From positions 24,397,265 to 24,461,264 of the forward strand of contig NC_092573.1 in NCBI RefSeq assembly GCF_037975245.1: a DNA stretch of 64,000 nucleotides, read 5' to 3'. The position numbers and the translations under genes are program-made. The notes below the pieces were generated by a model. That model was given only the letters and a program-made list of their open reading frames with translations. It did not search any database and was not told where the DNA came from. The stretch is from Apostichopus japonicus. Lineage: Eukaryota; Echinodermata; Holothuroidea; Aspidochirotida; Stichopodidae. Below are positions 41,901 to 52,871 of this stretch, one piece after another (position 1 is the first letter of the stretch; every line of letters begins with the position of its first letter).

Positions 41901-44900
41901 GTCTCAGGACTATACAGTCGCTATGGAAACCATACTTATAGTGTTAAAAATATCGATTAATGGCCAAAACGAACGACATGCGTGAAATGTTCGTATTTGG
42001 AAAATCCCTCTTGTTTTTGCTATATATACAAGATGACTTATATGCCAATATAAAAACAATTTGCATACAGAACATATTTAACCTTGTCAAAATCGTTTCT
42101 GAGACGTTTTAAATCAATTTTGAGTAAGTTTCTCCTTGACCATAAATTCAATTAGTATATAGTGGGACGGTGTAATTAAACTGACAGTGGTGTAGAATAA
42201 CAAGCATTGCTCTATATTTATCAATTCTGTAAACATTTTCCTTACAATACTACATAATTATAGGTGAATCAACTACTGTTGACTCAAAATTTGACGGGAT
42301 GTAGTAAGATAATTGCTTCAGGGGACTGAGGAAGGTGATGGGGAAAGCCGGGTTTTCAGACTGCAAAAAAAAAAATCAGCAGAATTGTTTAGCCTAAACA
42401 TACTATAGTATATAATACATTGTAAGACATACTGTGGTTATGATTTTGGTATATGGGTGATACATGGGTCTGCCCAATTACGGTAAAAATTGATAAACGG
42501 AAAACATATATACGAGCTGGTTGGATCGCCAAACAATGGCGCAGAATGTATAAACAAAACCTGGCATCCATAAGAGTCATGTTCCACTGTCTCACACTGC
42601 CCCCCCCCCCACATCCCTGGCTTCACCATGACGAAGACTTTATTCCACACAAAATGGCCTAGAATTGCTACCAGAATGCTAATTGTATTATTGTGCCATA
42701 ATTGCAGAAATCGTATTGTTTTACGGCTTGAAACCTCAGTTTCGTCTGTTTCCGTTCTCTTTTGCCACTGTATCAGGTGACCTCATCACGTGGTCTCTCC
42801 ATATTTCTATATATACTTAATAGAAACGGAAACTCATTGCTTTGTTCTACATGCGAACATGAGAAACACTTCATCTTGAAATGTGCATGATTTGTGGTTC
42901 CGTCAGGAAAACTTGCGTGAAGACAACCGAAGACTGATTTTTTTTGTAAATATCTTGTCTAAGTATATGCAATAACCTTATAGATAGCAAAGATTCCTGT
43001 CCACGCCAGCATCCACCCAGTAATGACAACCCATTAGTTAATTACTGCAGTGCTGCTGTGAACTGAAGTAAACGTATATAGCTTGGTATAGGAGGGCTTT
43101 CAGATATACTAACTTGAATTTTCGATGTTCGCTGGAAATTCTACGAATATAGCTAACAGCAGTATCTTTCACCAATACATCGATATCACTGTTTGACCGT
43201 ATTCAGTAAATCGATTTAATTTTACTTCCCACCGAGAATCAAATGACTGGAAACTTTCCACTGGCAGAATGAAGTTGATAGACAATCACGGTAATTTAAG
43301 ACAAGAAGCAACCCTTATACAATATCAACGCGATCTTCGGCTTGTCTTCTTGAGACAGTCACGGTCATCACGTGATTTGTATGTTCATCTTTGGAAGATA
43401 TATATAAGTTAAAGTTATAATAACAAAAATATAACAACGTAAGAAGGAAAGAAAGGAGCAGCGACGATGCAAACAAAGTCTTTCTACTGGAGGCGGCAGT
43501 TTTCCCCCCAGAATGTACAGTCAGATCACGTACAGTCAGAGAAGATAAACGTAAATTATCTCTGGTCTTCTTTACAACAATTTTCTTTTTTATAGTTTAA
43601 TTTCGATAATTATATAATGTCACCATTCGACACGGTTTCCAAATGTTAAAGTTAGCCTCTGGTATAGACAGCTTTCACTTTAGTTACGAGTAAATTATGG
43701 AATAGCAAGGTATTGCAAGAAGCCAAAAAATATACATTTACTTTTCTCTCATATATATATTTTTTAACTTTATGATAACATAAAGGACTGCCTTAAACGC
43801 GTATGCATGTGTAATAGCGTATACGCTATCTCTTGATGGCTTTAAAAGCCGCAATTATTGTATTATTGCTTTGTTGTAATATACTCTCCTTAGGTTCAAC
43901 AAAGGTTGGTCCAACACATTGAACTGTTTTCGTGAAAGTGCGGCAACCCACGCAGTTGGATTGCGTTAACCATCGACATATATATTACTCTGGACCGACT
44001 ACGTCAATTAGGATACACGCAACTAAAAGAAGAAAAAAAGAAGAAGACGTGACCAACCATGGAGGGTCATGTGACGTGCTCCTTTGTAGTACTTAACTTT
44101 TATAGTACTCATTGAATGTGTATTCTACAATAACTAATGTCATGACCTCGTAGCTACAACAATCCTTGTGAAGCTACGCGAACATTGGAATCTAGCTGAG
44201 AGGTGCATCTTTTCAATGTTTACCGCAATTTTCAATCCTTAATATTACTATTTTTGAGTTTTTTTTGTTCAAACAGTCGAACTGCAGCTGCACAGCACGT
44301 ATCATATCAGAACTGTACATTGTTCATATAGACACGACAAGCAAACGACATGATTCGTTATTCGTTAGCAACAAAAGTCTCCTTGCCGTTTTTGCAAGTA
44401 AGATGTTTTGGTTGACCGCCGTAAGCAATCTATAATACCCTGACAGTAGATGTTCCAATAGTAACCAGGGTCCATGCAGATCAAGCCTTTGCTGAGACAG
44501 AGAAATTATATCTCGACATCATTATCCTCCAATTCTAAGGAATTATTCTCGAATTTACCGTAATTGTCCATTATAGGGGTGTTCTGTTGTTGTCTACGAA
44601 GCTCATATCACTTCGAGTTGCCAAAGGGTTAAATAATAAGTTGGTAGCACCTGGGAGCACGTCACATGATCCTTTGTGGCTGGTACGTTTACCTATACTG
44701 TGTAGCGAGACTTCCAGATTATGCATATGTCGATGGCCGTAACTCATTTGACCATCTTTTTTAGTCAGTCAGGTTGTGTGCTTATGCATACGACTAAGGC
44801 GGGCCAAGATTTAGTCAGCTTTAAGTCTTGTCGGACTCTGTTGGGCCTACTCAACATGTCATCTTTAACAACTGTTACTATTATCATAAAGGAAATAATA

Positions 44901-45121
44901 TTGAATCTAACCTAAAGGAATACACCGAGCCATTGGGGGGGGGGGGCGGGTGGGGTGGGGGGTTGGACTGTGTTGGGTTGTGTGGTCACATACCACCTAG
45001 AGAATAGCTTTACATTGCGTACAGCACATGTAACACGAACTAAATTAAATTACAATTAACGAACGCTTATTCCACTGAAGTATGAGTCTGTTTGGTATAA
45101 TGATTTTTTTCGATATCGTGC
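38964..45121. other. non-coding stretch, nothing firm
   Basis: About 6 kb without a supported exon. It contains an (AAT)n tract at 41649-41703, a 16-bp palindrome ATAGCGTATACGCTAT near 43814-43829, a C-run near 42600-42612, a G-rich run at 44935-44964 and a TGACGTCA site at 41122. Confidence 0.55.
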
Positions 45122-45460
45122 TTAATTAAGAAGACAACAATTAATAATAATAATAATAATAATAATCAGCAGCTATTTTTATGACGCTTAAGCGACCACA
45201 AATGTGGGAGAAACCCGCAAGGGTTTATGGATTACAACTTACACGTCGGGTGGCTTCCAATTCAACATTTTAACTCAAATTTGGAATCTTTTCAATTAAG
45301 AAAGTCATTTCAGATGGGAAAACCGTAGATTGCTCTTGGATGAAAAACCCACCTTACTATGACCCGGCCGGGAATCGAACCCCGAACCTCCCGATTGCTA
45401 AGCCTCATTGCTTCAAATGCCACCGCCTTTATCCACTCGGCCACAGCACCGGTTAATTAA
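45122..45460 (-). mobile_element. tRNA-derived SINE with (TAA)n tail
   Basis: On the minus strand the element starts near 45452 with a tRNA-Ser/Leu-like head (GGTGCTGTGG from 45450). Pol III box A is TGGCCGAGTGG, and box B is GGTTCGATTCC. A tRNA-unrelated body follows, with hairpin words CCACATTTGTGG and CGCTTAAGCG. It ends in (ATT)n repeats at about 45141-45166 (read as TAA on the plus strand). Candidate 8-bp target duplications TTAATTAA lie at 45122-45129 and 45453-45460. It does not encode protein and would rely on a LINE reverse transcriptase. The family name is not recognised. Confidence 0.82.
45359..45450 (-). other. tRNA-Ser-like head of the SINE (internal Pol III promoter)
   Basis: About 92 nt resembling a class II tRNA. 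It has a D-arm region with box A, a long insert between the anticodon-like region and the T arm, and a T arm CGGGGTTCGATTCCCGG. The acceptor stem does not pair well (GGTGCTG versus CCGGGTC), so it is a SINE promoter and not a working tRNA gene. Confidence 0.75.
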
Positions 45461-48400
45461 TTACTTTTGTTTGTTACTTATCCAGTATTGCTGATTACCA
45501 TGATACCAAACATGACATCATGCGTGAGGTAACCACACTATACAGTCAAAATGATACCGAAGTATGAATTCGTGCAAATTTGATGAATCACGGTGTGCGT
45601 CACAAATCATGATGTATAGAATGATGTTAAACTTAAAACAATAGATGATAGATTAAAACTGATGTGAAGAAACACGTTTCACAAATAAAAACAGTATATA
45701 TATTACTAATTATTCTCCCGAAAAAAAAGTAAAAGTATGCATGCAGTTTGATTTTGATCCGCTTAGCAATTTTTGTTTCAAAACTTCCAGCTGTGTACAG
45801 TATTGTGTGTGTATATGCAAATATGAATAACGTATCACTTTAAATATAGTGATTCCGCGAATAAATGTATTAAAAGTACTAACGTCACAAGCTCTCAGCC
45901 AGAGATCCGGACTTTTTATAAGTGCATCTTAATATGTGAGATGAAAGAAATGCCATTTTCTGATTACGAAGACTACATTTGAACATCAAAGAGAACACTT
46001 TACACTTTGAAAACTCAATTACTGATTAATTACCATGTTCATTTGTACATTTGTTTTCGTATCTCTTATTCTCTTCAGTAGAGAGGCGAACAAAAGTAAA
46101 GCAAGATATATTTACATTATTTGTATGAATGTGTATGTGCGTGTGGGCGTGAGTGGGTGTATGTGTGCGTTTGTTTTAATTCCGACCGAGAACTTGAATA
46201 AAAGAATTCCAGGTCCTCAGTTGTGATCTAAAGAATCAGCACGTCCTCGCAAGAATGATATTTTTAAGGGGTATTATTAAGGTTAGGGTACTTGGATTTG
46301 AACAATGGAAAAAACAATGCATGGGGTCCTCGGTATGAATGTAAAACACAGCCGGGTGTGTGTGCGTGTTTGTGAAGTCGCGTGGGTACGGCGAATTTCT
46401 CGAACGTAATATTTGTGAAATTGTGATATGTTCATGCATGGCAGGACGAAATCTGGATCACGCATTTTCATTCTCATAATACTATTGTTATAATTATTAA
46501 CACGTTCATTGGTCTTCAAAAAAAGTCGAGACCATTCCATTCCCTAAAGTTTCTATACATAATTACATATTCTTCAAGTTGAACTCAAGTTAATCATCAT
46601 GATATGTCCTTCAATATATACGTGCTCCTTCGCAAAATTATACCTTGTGATGAACAAACTGTACACGTGTATACGCATTTACGTACATCACGGTATCATT
46701 TTATTCCATAATTGATTTTGTTTGGTCTCTTTGTTATACATCTTGCCAATTTTCAGACATTTCTTTTCCTGCCTGAGAATCGAGTCATTGACCTGTCTTC
46801 TGGGAAAAAAAATATTAGAAACCAAAGAGGGAGAGTGGAGAGAGAGAGATGGAGAAGAAAACAGAAAGCTTTGACGGCTTCCATGCATGTCTTACTGTAG
46901 TGAGTTATAAGGAGATATATAGACGGGCTTGTCTACGCATTCATTAAGATATATTGGAAATACTCAGCCACCTATGGACTTTTGCATTTCAAGAGCCATT
47001 CAAGATCTCGTATTGACGGGATAATATAGATATATACAGTAGATAGCAGTAGATATACAGTAGATGTATGCAGTAGATAGGTACGTCTAAAGGTCAAACA
47101 AGATGACAAATCGAATGGTTGTGATGAACTTATACACATTTCATTAGAATACAGGAGAAATTCTAACGGGCGTGGGTTCTTCAAAATTACCCGTGCTCAT
47201 CTCCAATTACATCGGCAGAAACAGAGAGAGAGGTGGAGAGAGAAAGGTGGAGAGCGAGAGGTGGAGAGTAAGCACGCCATATAGTCTGAAAAATTATGTT
47301 AAAAAAATTCAACTCAACTTATAAACATATTGTATATACCGCACATGATGCACAAAACGAAAAAGTCAATTGCATCTTTTTTCAATTATCAACAAAAACC
47401 AAAAAAAGGTAATGGAATTAGATTTGATCTCTTCATGGAGGTCAAGGATGTACAATTTTGGTTTTGTTTTACATATGTTTACCATGTCTTTATACTATAC
47501 TAGTTTATCGATCGGCTTGAAGGGGGAAACACCTTAGAGCATATTGCTTGTGTTTGCAAAATCACGCCTCCAGCTGCCAGGAAGGTACACTTGAGTATAG
47601 AATATATTGAAATGATTTGTTTACAGATGAGAAAGTAGCAACACGAACGCTGTTCTTTCAGTAGAAATAAGATATCAAACTCTTGTTCTTTGGGCCGCGT
47701 ACAGCCTGGCTTTCATTACAAAACTATCTAGCCTAACCCAAATTTACATAAAAGAAGCGGGACGGAAGTTGTCAAGTGAACTTTATCTATTACACGAAAT
47801 ATATCCAAATTTTATTTTCCAAGTCGCCCACCCCCATCCCATCCCTATTTCTCCTATCGTCCTTATCTTAAATACATTAATAATACAAGTAAATGAACAA
47901 CGGAAATAATAAGAAATGGAAATTTATGGCTAGAACGCGATTCGAACCACTAACGTGTGGATATATAATGTGGCTCTTTTCTCTTTTCCAGTTTATATAT
48001 TTCACTGAGAATCACAATTTGAAATTTGTATCCTGTGTCGTTTAACGATGATAACTAGACGATCTCTTTAAGTGATTTACCAGTAATTGAGTATACTAGC
48101 AATAATCATAATGGTGTCCCGCATGATGAATCACCATGAGCCGGTTATGTGAGTTATCTTACCACAAGATCGAACTGATTTTTTACACGGTAATTTGGCC
48201 TATGCTATTCATTAATTTACGGTAGGATGTGCTTGAGACTATATACAAAATCGAGGAAATAAACTTAGATTGATTAACAAACCGCGACAGCGGAAACAAA
48301 TCCTTTTAACTTAGAAATAACATGAGCCACATTATGTGACTATATTAGCAGAAAAAAAGAGGTATGAACTGGCAAAATGTCTGGCATGTACGCTTCATTA

Positions 48401-50408
48401 ACCGAACGCTGAAGATCGGCGAGAGGAAGCACTCTTAACTTCAGAGTCAAGATGAAACCTATGGTGGGGTGGGTTGTGATGTGGAACGCCGATCAGGCAG
48501 ATTTATTAATAATGCAGATGTGATTTGGTTGGATGCACTTGCCTTGTTTTAGTTCATGTACAAGTGTCTTAAAATGATATTAGTACTAAAAAGTATTACA
48601 AGCCAAAAAAGAAAACAACATTAGAAAACAAGAAAAGAGATCAAGAGTTATTAAGAAAACACAGCTTCTTATATATCATGATATATGCAACTACAAACAC
48701 TCTTACATATATACACACACACACATTCATATTGACACAAACACACGTTATTATTGTATAACAGTATTGCATCCTAATGCATTCCTTATAGCAATCGTTT
48801 TATTAATTGTATTCGAAACAATTACAGTTATATAATCTCACGGACGCCGTGTTATTGTTGTAGTGCCTAATACGTAGATTTCAATATTCAGTGTTATCAC
48901 GTTTGGACAGTTTAAGTATTTGATTCTAGCAGTTTACTATACTCTTGTCACATATACCTTTACAAAACAATAAGAGTATAACGGCTGAAATTGTTGCAGG
49001 CGAATAAACGGTTAAGCTAAATTGTTACAATTTGTCCGTCAAGAGCAATAATTGCGACAAAGTTCACGTTCATAGATGATCCGGAGTAACAGACAGTACA
49101 CATTTTGTACGGCGAAAGGGCTACCTCTGCACGGGAATATAAAACGGGAATATAAGACGGGAATATAAAACTTCACGCAATCATATCAAAGTTTAATCTC
49201 GAGGCCTGAGATATACTTCTTTAAACCGACACAAAACCAACACCTGTCGAGACACTAGAAGATGGCGCCTCATCGAAGATCGTGCATTTGTGCATGTTAT
49301 CAAAATACAATGAAATCAATATGGCTCCATCCACCACTACTATATATAACCAGAGGAGTATGAACCGAGAGGGAGGGAGGGATTGAGGACGGGAGGGGGA
49401 CGGGAGGGAGGGAGACGGATGGAGTCCCCCCCCCCCCCAAAGGAAATTTCAGAGCGGTTCTCCTTATGACGTGTCTTGAATTTAAGAATAAGAGAATGTC
49501 TAGAAAGGTTTATAACCGTCGATGACAGTATGTCTATGAAGTAGCCTACTAAGTTACAATATCACACCAGCTCTACGTGACATTTTCATGTCACAGTAAT
49601 ATTGATACTTGGGGAATCCGATCCTGGAAAACCGTAAGGCAACGGCAATCAGTCGCTCCCTTAGCGATTCCGTTGCATATTCGTCGGATGGGTGTTTTTT
49701 CCCCCCCTCTTCTTAAGGGATGCCACATAACCGCATTAAACTTAACGTATATAAGTGTGAACAATTACGTTCTATATTGTCGTCACCGTTACTGCAGTCG
49801 TTGCCATATAATATAGTTATACATAGAGATTTGGAGATAAATATATTGAAAAGATGGCATAACATCAAGACAACTGCATACCTTCACCACAGAGAACTTA
49901 CGACTGGAACAGAAACATGCTTTTGTTTTCTTCTCGTTATTGATGTACGGGTACTATATGTGTATATTTTGCATGACTTATTTATATAACCTATATACCA
50001 GTTGCTAAGCTTGCCCTTTTTTTTACAGAATCCACGCAAACAAGTGCGTTTATTTAGGCTTCAAAGACTCCTGCAGTTGAATTCTTCAAGTTAAAACTGT
50101 AAGTGTTTTTGTCTCGTCGCGTACTTTTAAGTATAATCTACTGAAAACAAGGATAGGTCAGAGCAGCTCGCCTCTAGCTTTGACAGTTGTTCTTGTCTAT
50201 TGAGTTTACATGATCTAGTTAAATGACAAATAAAGAAAATAATTAGATAAACCAAAACCGAAGGAGCCGAGAGACAAGCAGCCCTAGATCAATTTCACGT
50301 CAAATACATTAACACAAAACACAAAGAGACTTATGGATGCGAGAAAGGATTTATCAAGCAAATATATATAATTGTAAAAAATTTACTTAAAATTGTATGC
50401 ATCACAAG
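45461..50408. other. non-coding stretch, nothing firm
   Basis: It holds GAGAGGTG-type purine repeats at 47219-47272, a CAGTAGATA minisatellite at 47036-47087, a possible degenerate tRNA-like scrap at 47929-47965, (CA)n near 48714-48724 and a G-rich run at 49370-49414 followed by a C-run. No supported exon. Confidence 0.5.
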
Positions 50409-50506
50409 ATGCAAACCACATCCCGATCGCGTGTATTATCGCAAAGAGAGATATAAATTATTTAAACCTTGCGGATATTGTAAAGCAGCAACTTACATCC
50501 AGCCAG
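50409..50506 (+). CDS. candidate internal exon, weakly von Willebrand C-like
   Basis: The segment follows a possible acceptor (TGCATCACAAG, ending 50408) and ends at a consensus CCAG|GTGAGT donor (50507). It has one base, 32 codons and one base. The peptide starts CKPHPDRVYYRKERYKLFKP and ends CGYCKAATYIQP. The C....G/D.VY....Y....PC..C spacing is like the N-terminal half of a VWC module. Its phase matches an acceptor at 52303, which would join it to the frame at 52304-52476. The acceptor is weak, and the intron would contain the hammerhead-bearing insertion at 50852-51029. Reading on without splicing also stays open to 50703, so an unspliced frame is an alternative. Confidence 0.35.
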
Positions 50507-50817
50507 GTGAGTTACATTATTACCCACGTGACCTAAAAATGTCCCCGTTTACTTTATACATGGTTTATCCTCAGAGTAATAAAAACAATTCTAAAAGAAG
50601 GGGAAAACGTTTTGTATATTACTCAAAAGCCTGGAATTCAGAGTGCATTGGCAGCAGGTGGTTTGAACTAAATGCATTTAATGTTTCAAAGATTGCGTTA
50701 TAAGGGAATAACTGTGAGTGACGTCGAGACAAGGAACAAAATGTCAACGTCACATTAAACACAATTATATTAATGTCTCGATCAACGGAACAAATTGATG
50801 GCACACCTGCTTTGAGT

Positions 50818-50821
<4 letters not shown>

Positions 50822-50850
<29 letters not shown>

Positions 50851-50851
50851 C
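50822..50851. repeat. (TA)n array, left of hammerhead island
   Basis: About 30 bp of pure TA directly before the island at 50852-51029. Confidence 0.9.
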
Positions 50852-51027
50852 TGGTCACTTTCGGTGATCATGCACTGAAGAAGAGCTAGTTTTGCTCGAA
50901 AGCTCTGCAAAAACCAAACATTGGCTGTTTTACTTCCAATCACTTACCTAATTCAATTATTGTATCTCACTCGAGATCCAGCCTTTCTCTAAATGCAGCA
51001 TAGTTGTTTAACAGTTTTTCCGTTATT

Positions 51028-51029
<2 letters not shown>
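50852..51029 (+). mobile_element. 178-bp unique island between (TA)n arrays, probable Penelope-like terminal fragment
   Basis: Non-repetitive sequence starting CTGGTCACTTTCGGTGATCA lies between two (TA)n arrays and contains a hammerhead motif near its left end. This arrangement is expected if a Penelope-like retroelement inserted into a TA microsatellite and was truncated, since its target duplication would be invisible in TA. No reverse transcriptase frame remains. Classification rests on the hammerhead motif. Confidence 0.5.
50871..50909 (+). ncRNA. hammerhead-ribozyme-like motif, minimal stem III
   Basis: Order: stem I strand TGCA (50871-50874), core CTGAAGA (50875-50881), one extra A, stem II GAGC-TAGTTTT-GCTC (50883-50897), GAAA (50898-50901). 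A two-base-pair stem III AG/CT without loop (50901-50904) follows, then C50905 as the cleavage-site residue and stem I partner TGCA (50906-50909). All invariant core bases are present. A two-pair stem III is a known trait of hammerheads in Penelope-like elements and retrozymes, which often act as dimers. The same extra A occurs in the motif at 59692-59731. Activity is untested. Confidence 0.55.
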
Positions 51030-51081
<52 letters not shown>

Positions 51082-51084
51082 CAT
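51030..51084. repeat. (TA)n array, right of hammerhead island
   Basis: Pure TA run with CATA edge. Confidence 0.93.
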
Positions 51085-52303
51085 TTACATACACATCTTC
51101 AGTTTGTTGCCAATGGTATTTAGAGCTCTTTGCGGTCAGCTAACACCAACAGAGGGAATTATCGACTTCAATCCCATGGAAAGGTATACCTTCGATTACC
51201 TGTCAACTCCACAGAAATGTGAACATCATGATACTTGTTAAGTATACTTTATTGCAAAGATCATGCCGTGTAATAAGCAATTCAAAGGTACACGACGACT
51301 TGTGTGCCAAAACTGAAAACGACTAAATATATCTCACTGACTCTCCTTCCGTTGTTTCTGTGTATAATCCTAAAGATCCTATTGCTAAAGTCTCTGTAGT
51401 GTAAAGAGGTCGCTATATTTAGATTGCATATGTATACCGAGAGGCTATGGAAACGCAAATGAATCTGTCGCGTGATCTGTTGAAGCAGGAAACTTCTCGA
51501 TAGATTTGTTAACAAACTTGTTGTTTACTGGAATCTGGTGATATTTTAAAATGTTGCCAATTCACATCCTTATTGAGCTATATATTAAAGACTGTTGTCG
51601 AATTGTATATCTATGTATATGATAACGATACTGTAAACACAGTTTTGGTCACGCTATTGATTAATACATCATATGGCCGTAATATGTCGATAAACTGTAT
51701 TTATTACATGAATGTTCTAATTTTACAATCTTCAACCTGTTGTTTGACATTTATACTTTCGTCAAACAGAGTTTATGAATTCAAAAAAACAAAAAAAAAC
51801 AAGAATAAATAAAACGGCAAAACATGCATGAAATCTTCTTTTCATCTATAGAATAAAAAGACTCGTAAATGTAGCAATCCCTGACGTCACATAAAAAATG
51901 AAAAAAAAAAACTACGGCACCAATCAGCTATAAGCTAGCTTATGACGTAAATCTTGGTTGATCTCGAATTCAAAAATATCAGTACTGTATATATAGCCAA
52001 CCTATCGTTAATCAATGCAGCGCTTTAATGGCATCATTAAAATTGTCTTATTTCCGGAATCTACGACAAGAAATGTGAACATCGCCCAAAGGGTTTGATG
52101 TTTGTAGTCTTTCTTAAGTTTTCTATTGTCGTTCCATTTTGTTATTGTTTTTGAAGGAAATAAAAGTATAAAATGAACATATAAACATATGTCTTGATTT
52201 AGAATGCTTAAAACAGGAGAAAAGAAGTAAGTTGGAAGTCAGTTACCACATTGAAGAAGAACAAAGAAGCATGGCTATAGGGGGGTGTCATTTGGCCCTG
52301 CAG

Positions 52304-52476
52304 GGACATGGCCAATGTATAGTACACTGCATTATAATACGAAATCACAACAAATTTTGTATAATTTTGGTCCAGTTATCGATTACTTGCAAATATATCA
52401 GATTCGGCTTTCTTGCAATGACTTCGATTATACGGCAAAACAACATGATATATGTCAAGTCGTCACGTCACACTAA
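52304..52476 (+). CDS. candidate 3'-terminal exon, phase-compatible with 50409-50506
   Basis: The acceptor TCATTTGGCCCTGCAG ends at 52303. Two bases plus 56 codons follow to TAA at 52474-52476. The peptide starts TWPMYSTLHYNTKSQQILYN, continues FGPVIDYLQIYQIRLSCNDF and ends ICQVVTSH. Joined to the exon at 50409-50506 the shared codon would be GGG (Gly). No domain is recognised. An alternative acceptor at 52280 and a second open frame through the same bases make this provisional. Confidence 0.3.
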
Positions 52477-52738
52477 CATGACAATTTGACATTTCTTGTC
52501 GAGATTTTTCACTCTACACTTGACATGAAGATGGGGTGGGAAAGGGGGGGGGGGAGTATTAAACATAACTATATGTAACACAAAGTAGCTAAATTACGAG
52601 AGTTATTTAACAAACCGTGAAATATCATGTTCTTCATTGCACATTATGACGTAATATTATGGGCATTTCTTGCTATATCAACATGTTTAGATCAATACGT
52701 GGGTGATATTTACACACTAAAGGTTATGACCTGTATTG

Positions 52739-52834
52739 GTGTATATATAGTTTATATATGTGCACACTACACAGAAGATATAAAACTAACAAAGAAGTAA
52801 TGTATATATATGGGCTATATATATATATGGGCTA

Positions 52835-52868
<34 letters not shown>
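52739..52868. repeat. interrupted (TA)n with TATATGGGC units
   Basis: TA runs broken by repeated TATATATGGGCTATAT blocks near 52805-52840, then a pure TA run to 52868. Confidence 0.9.

Positions 52869-52871
<3 letters not shown>

Noticed and set aside
47929-47965. box-B-like GGTTCGAATCG on the minus strand
   Set aside because: One mismatch, no credible box A and no cloverleaf. At most it is a decayed SINE scrap.
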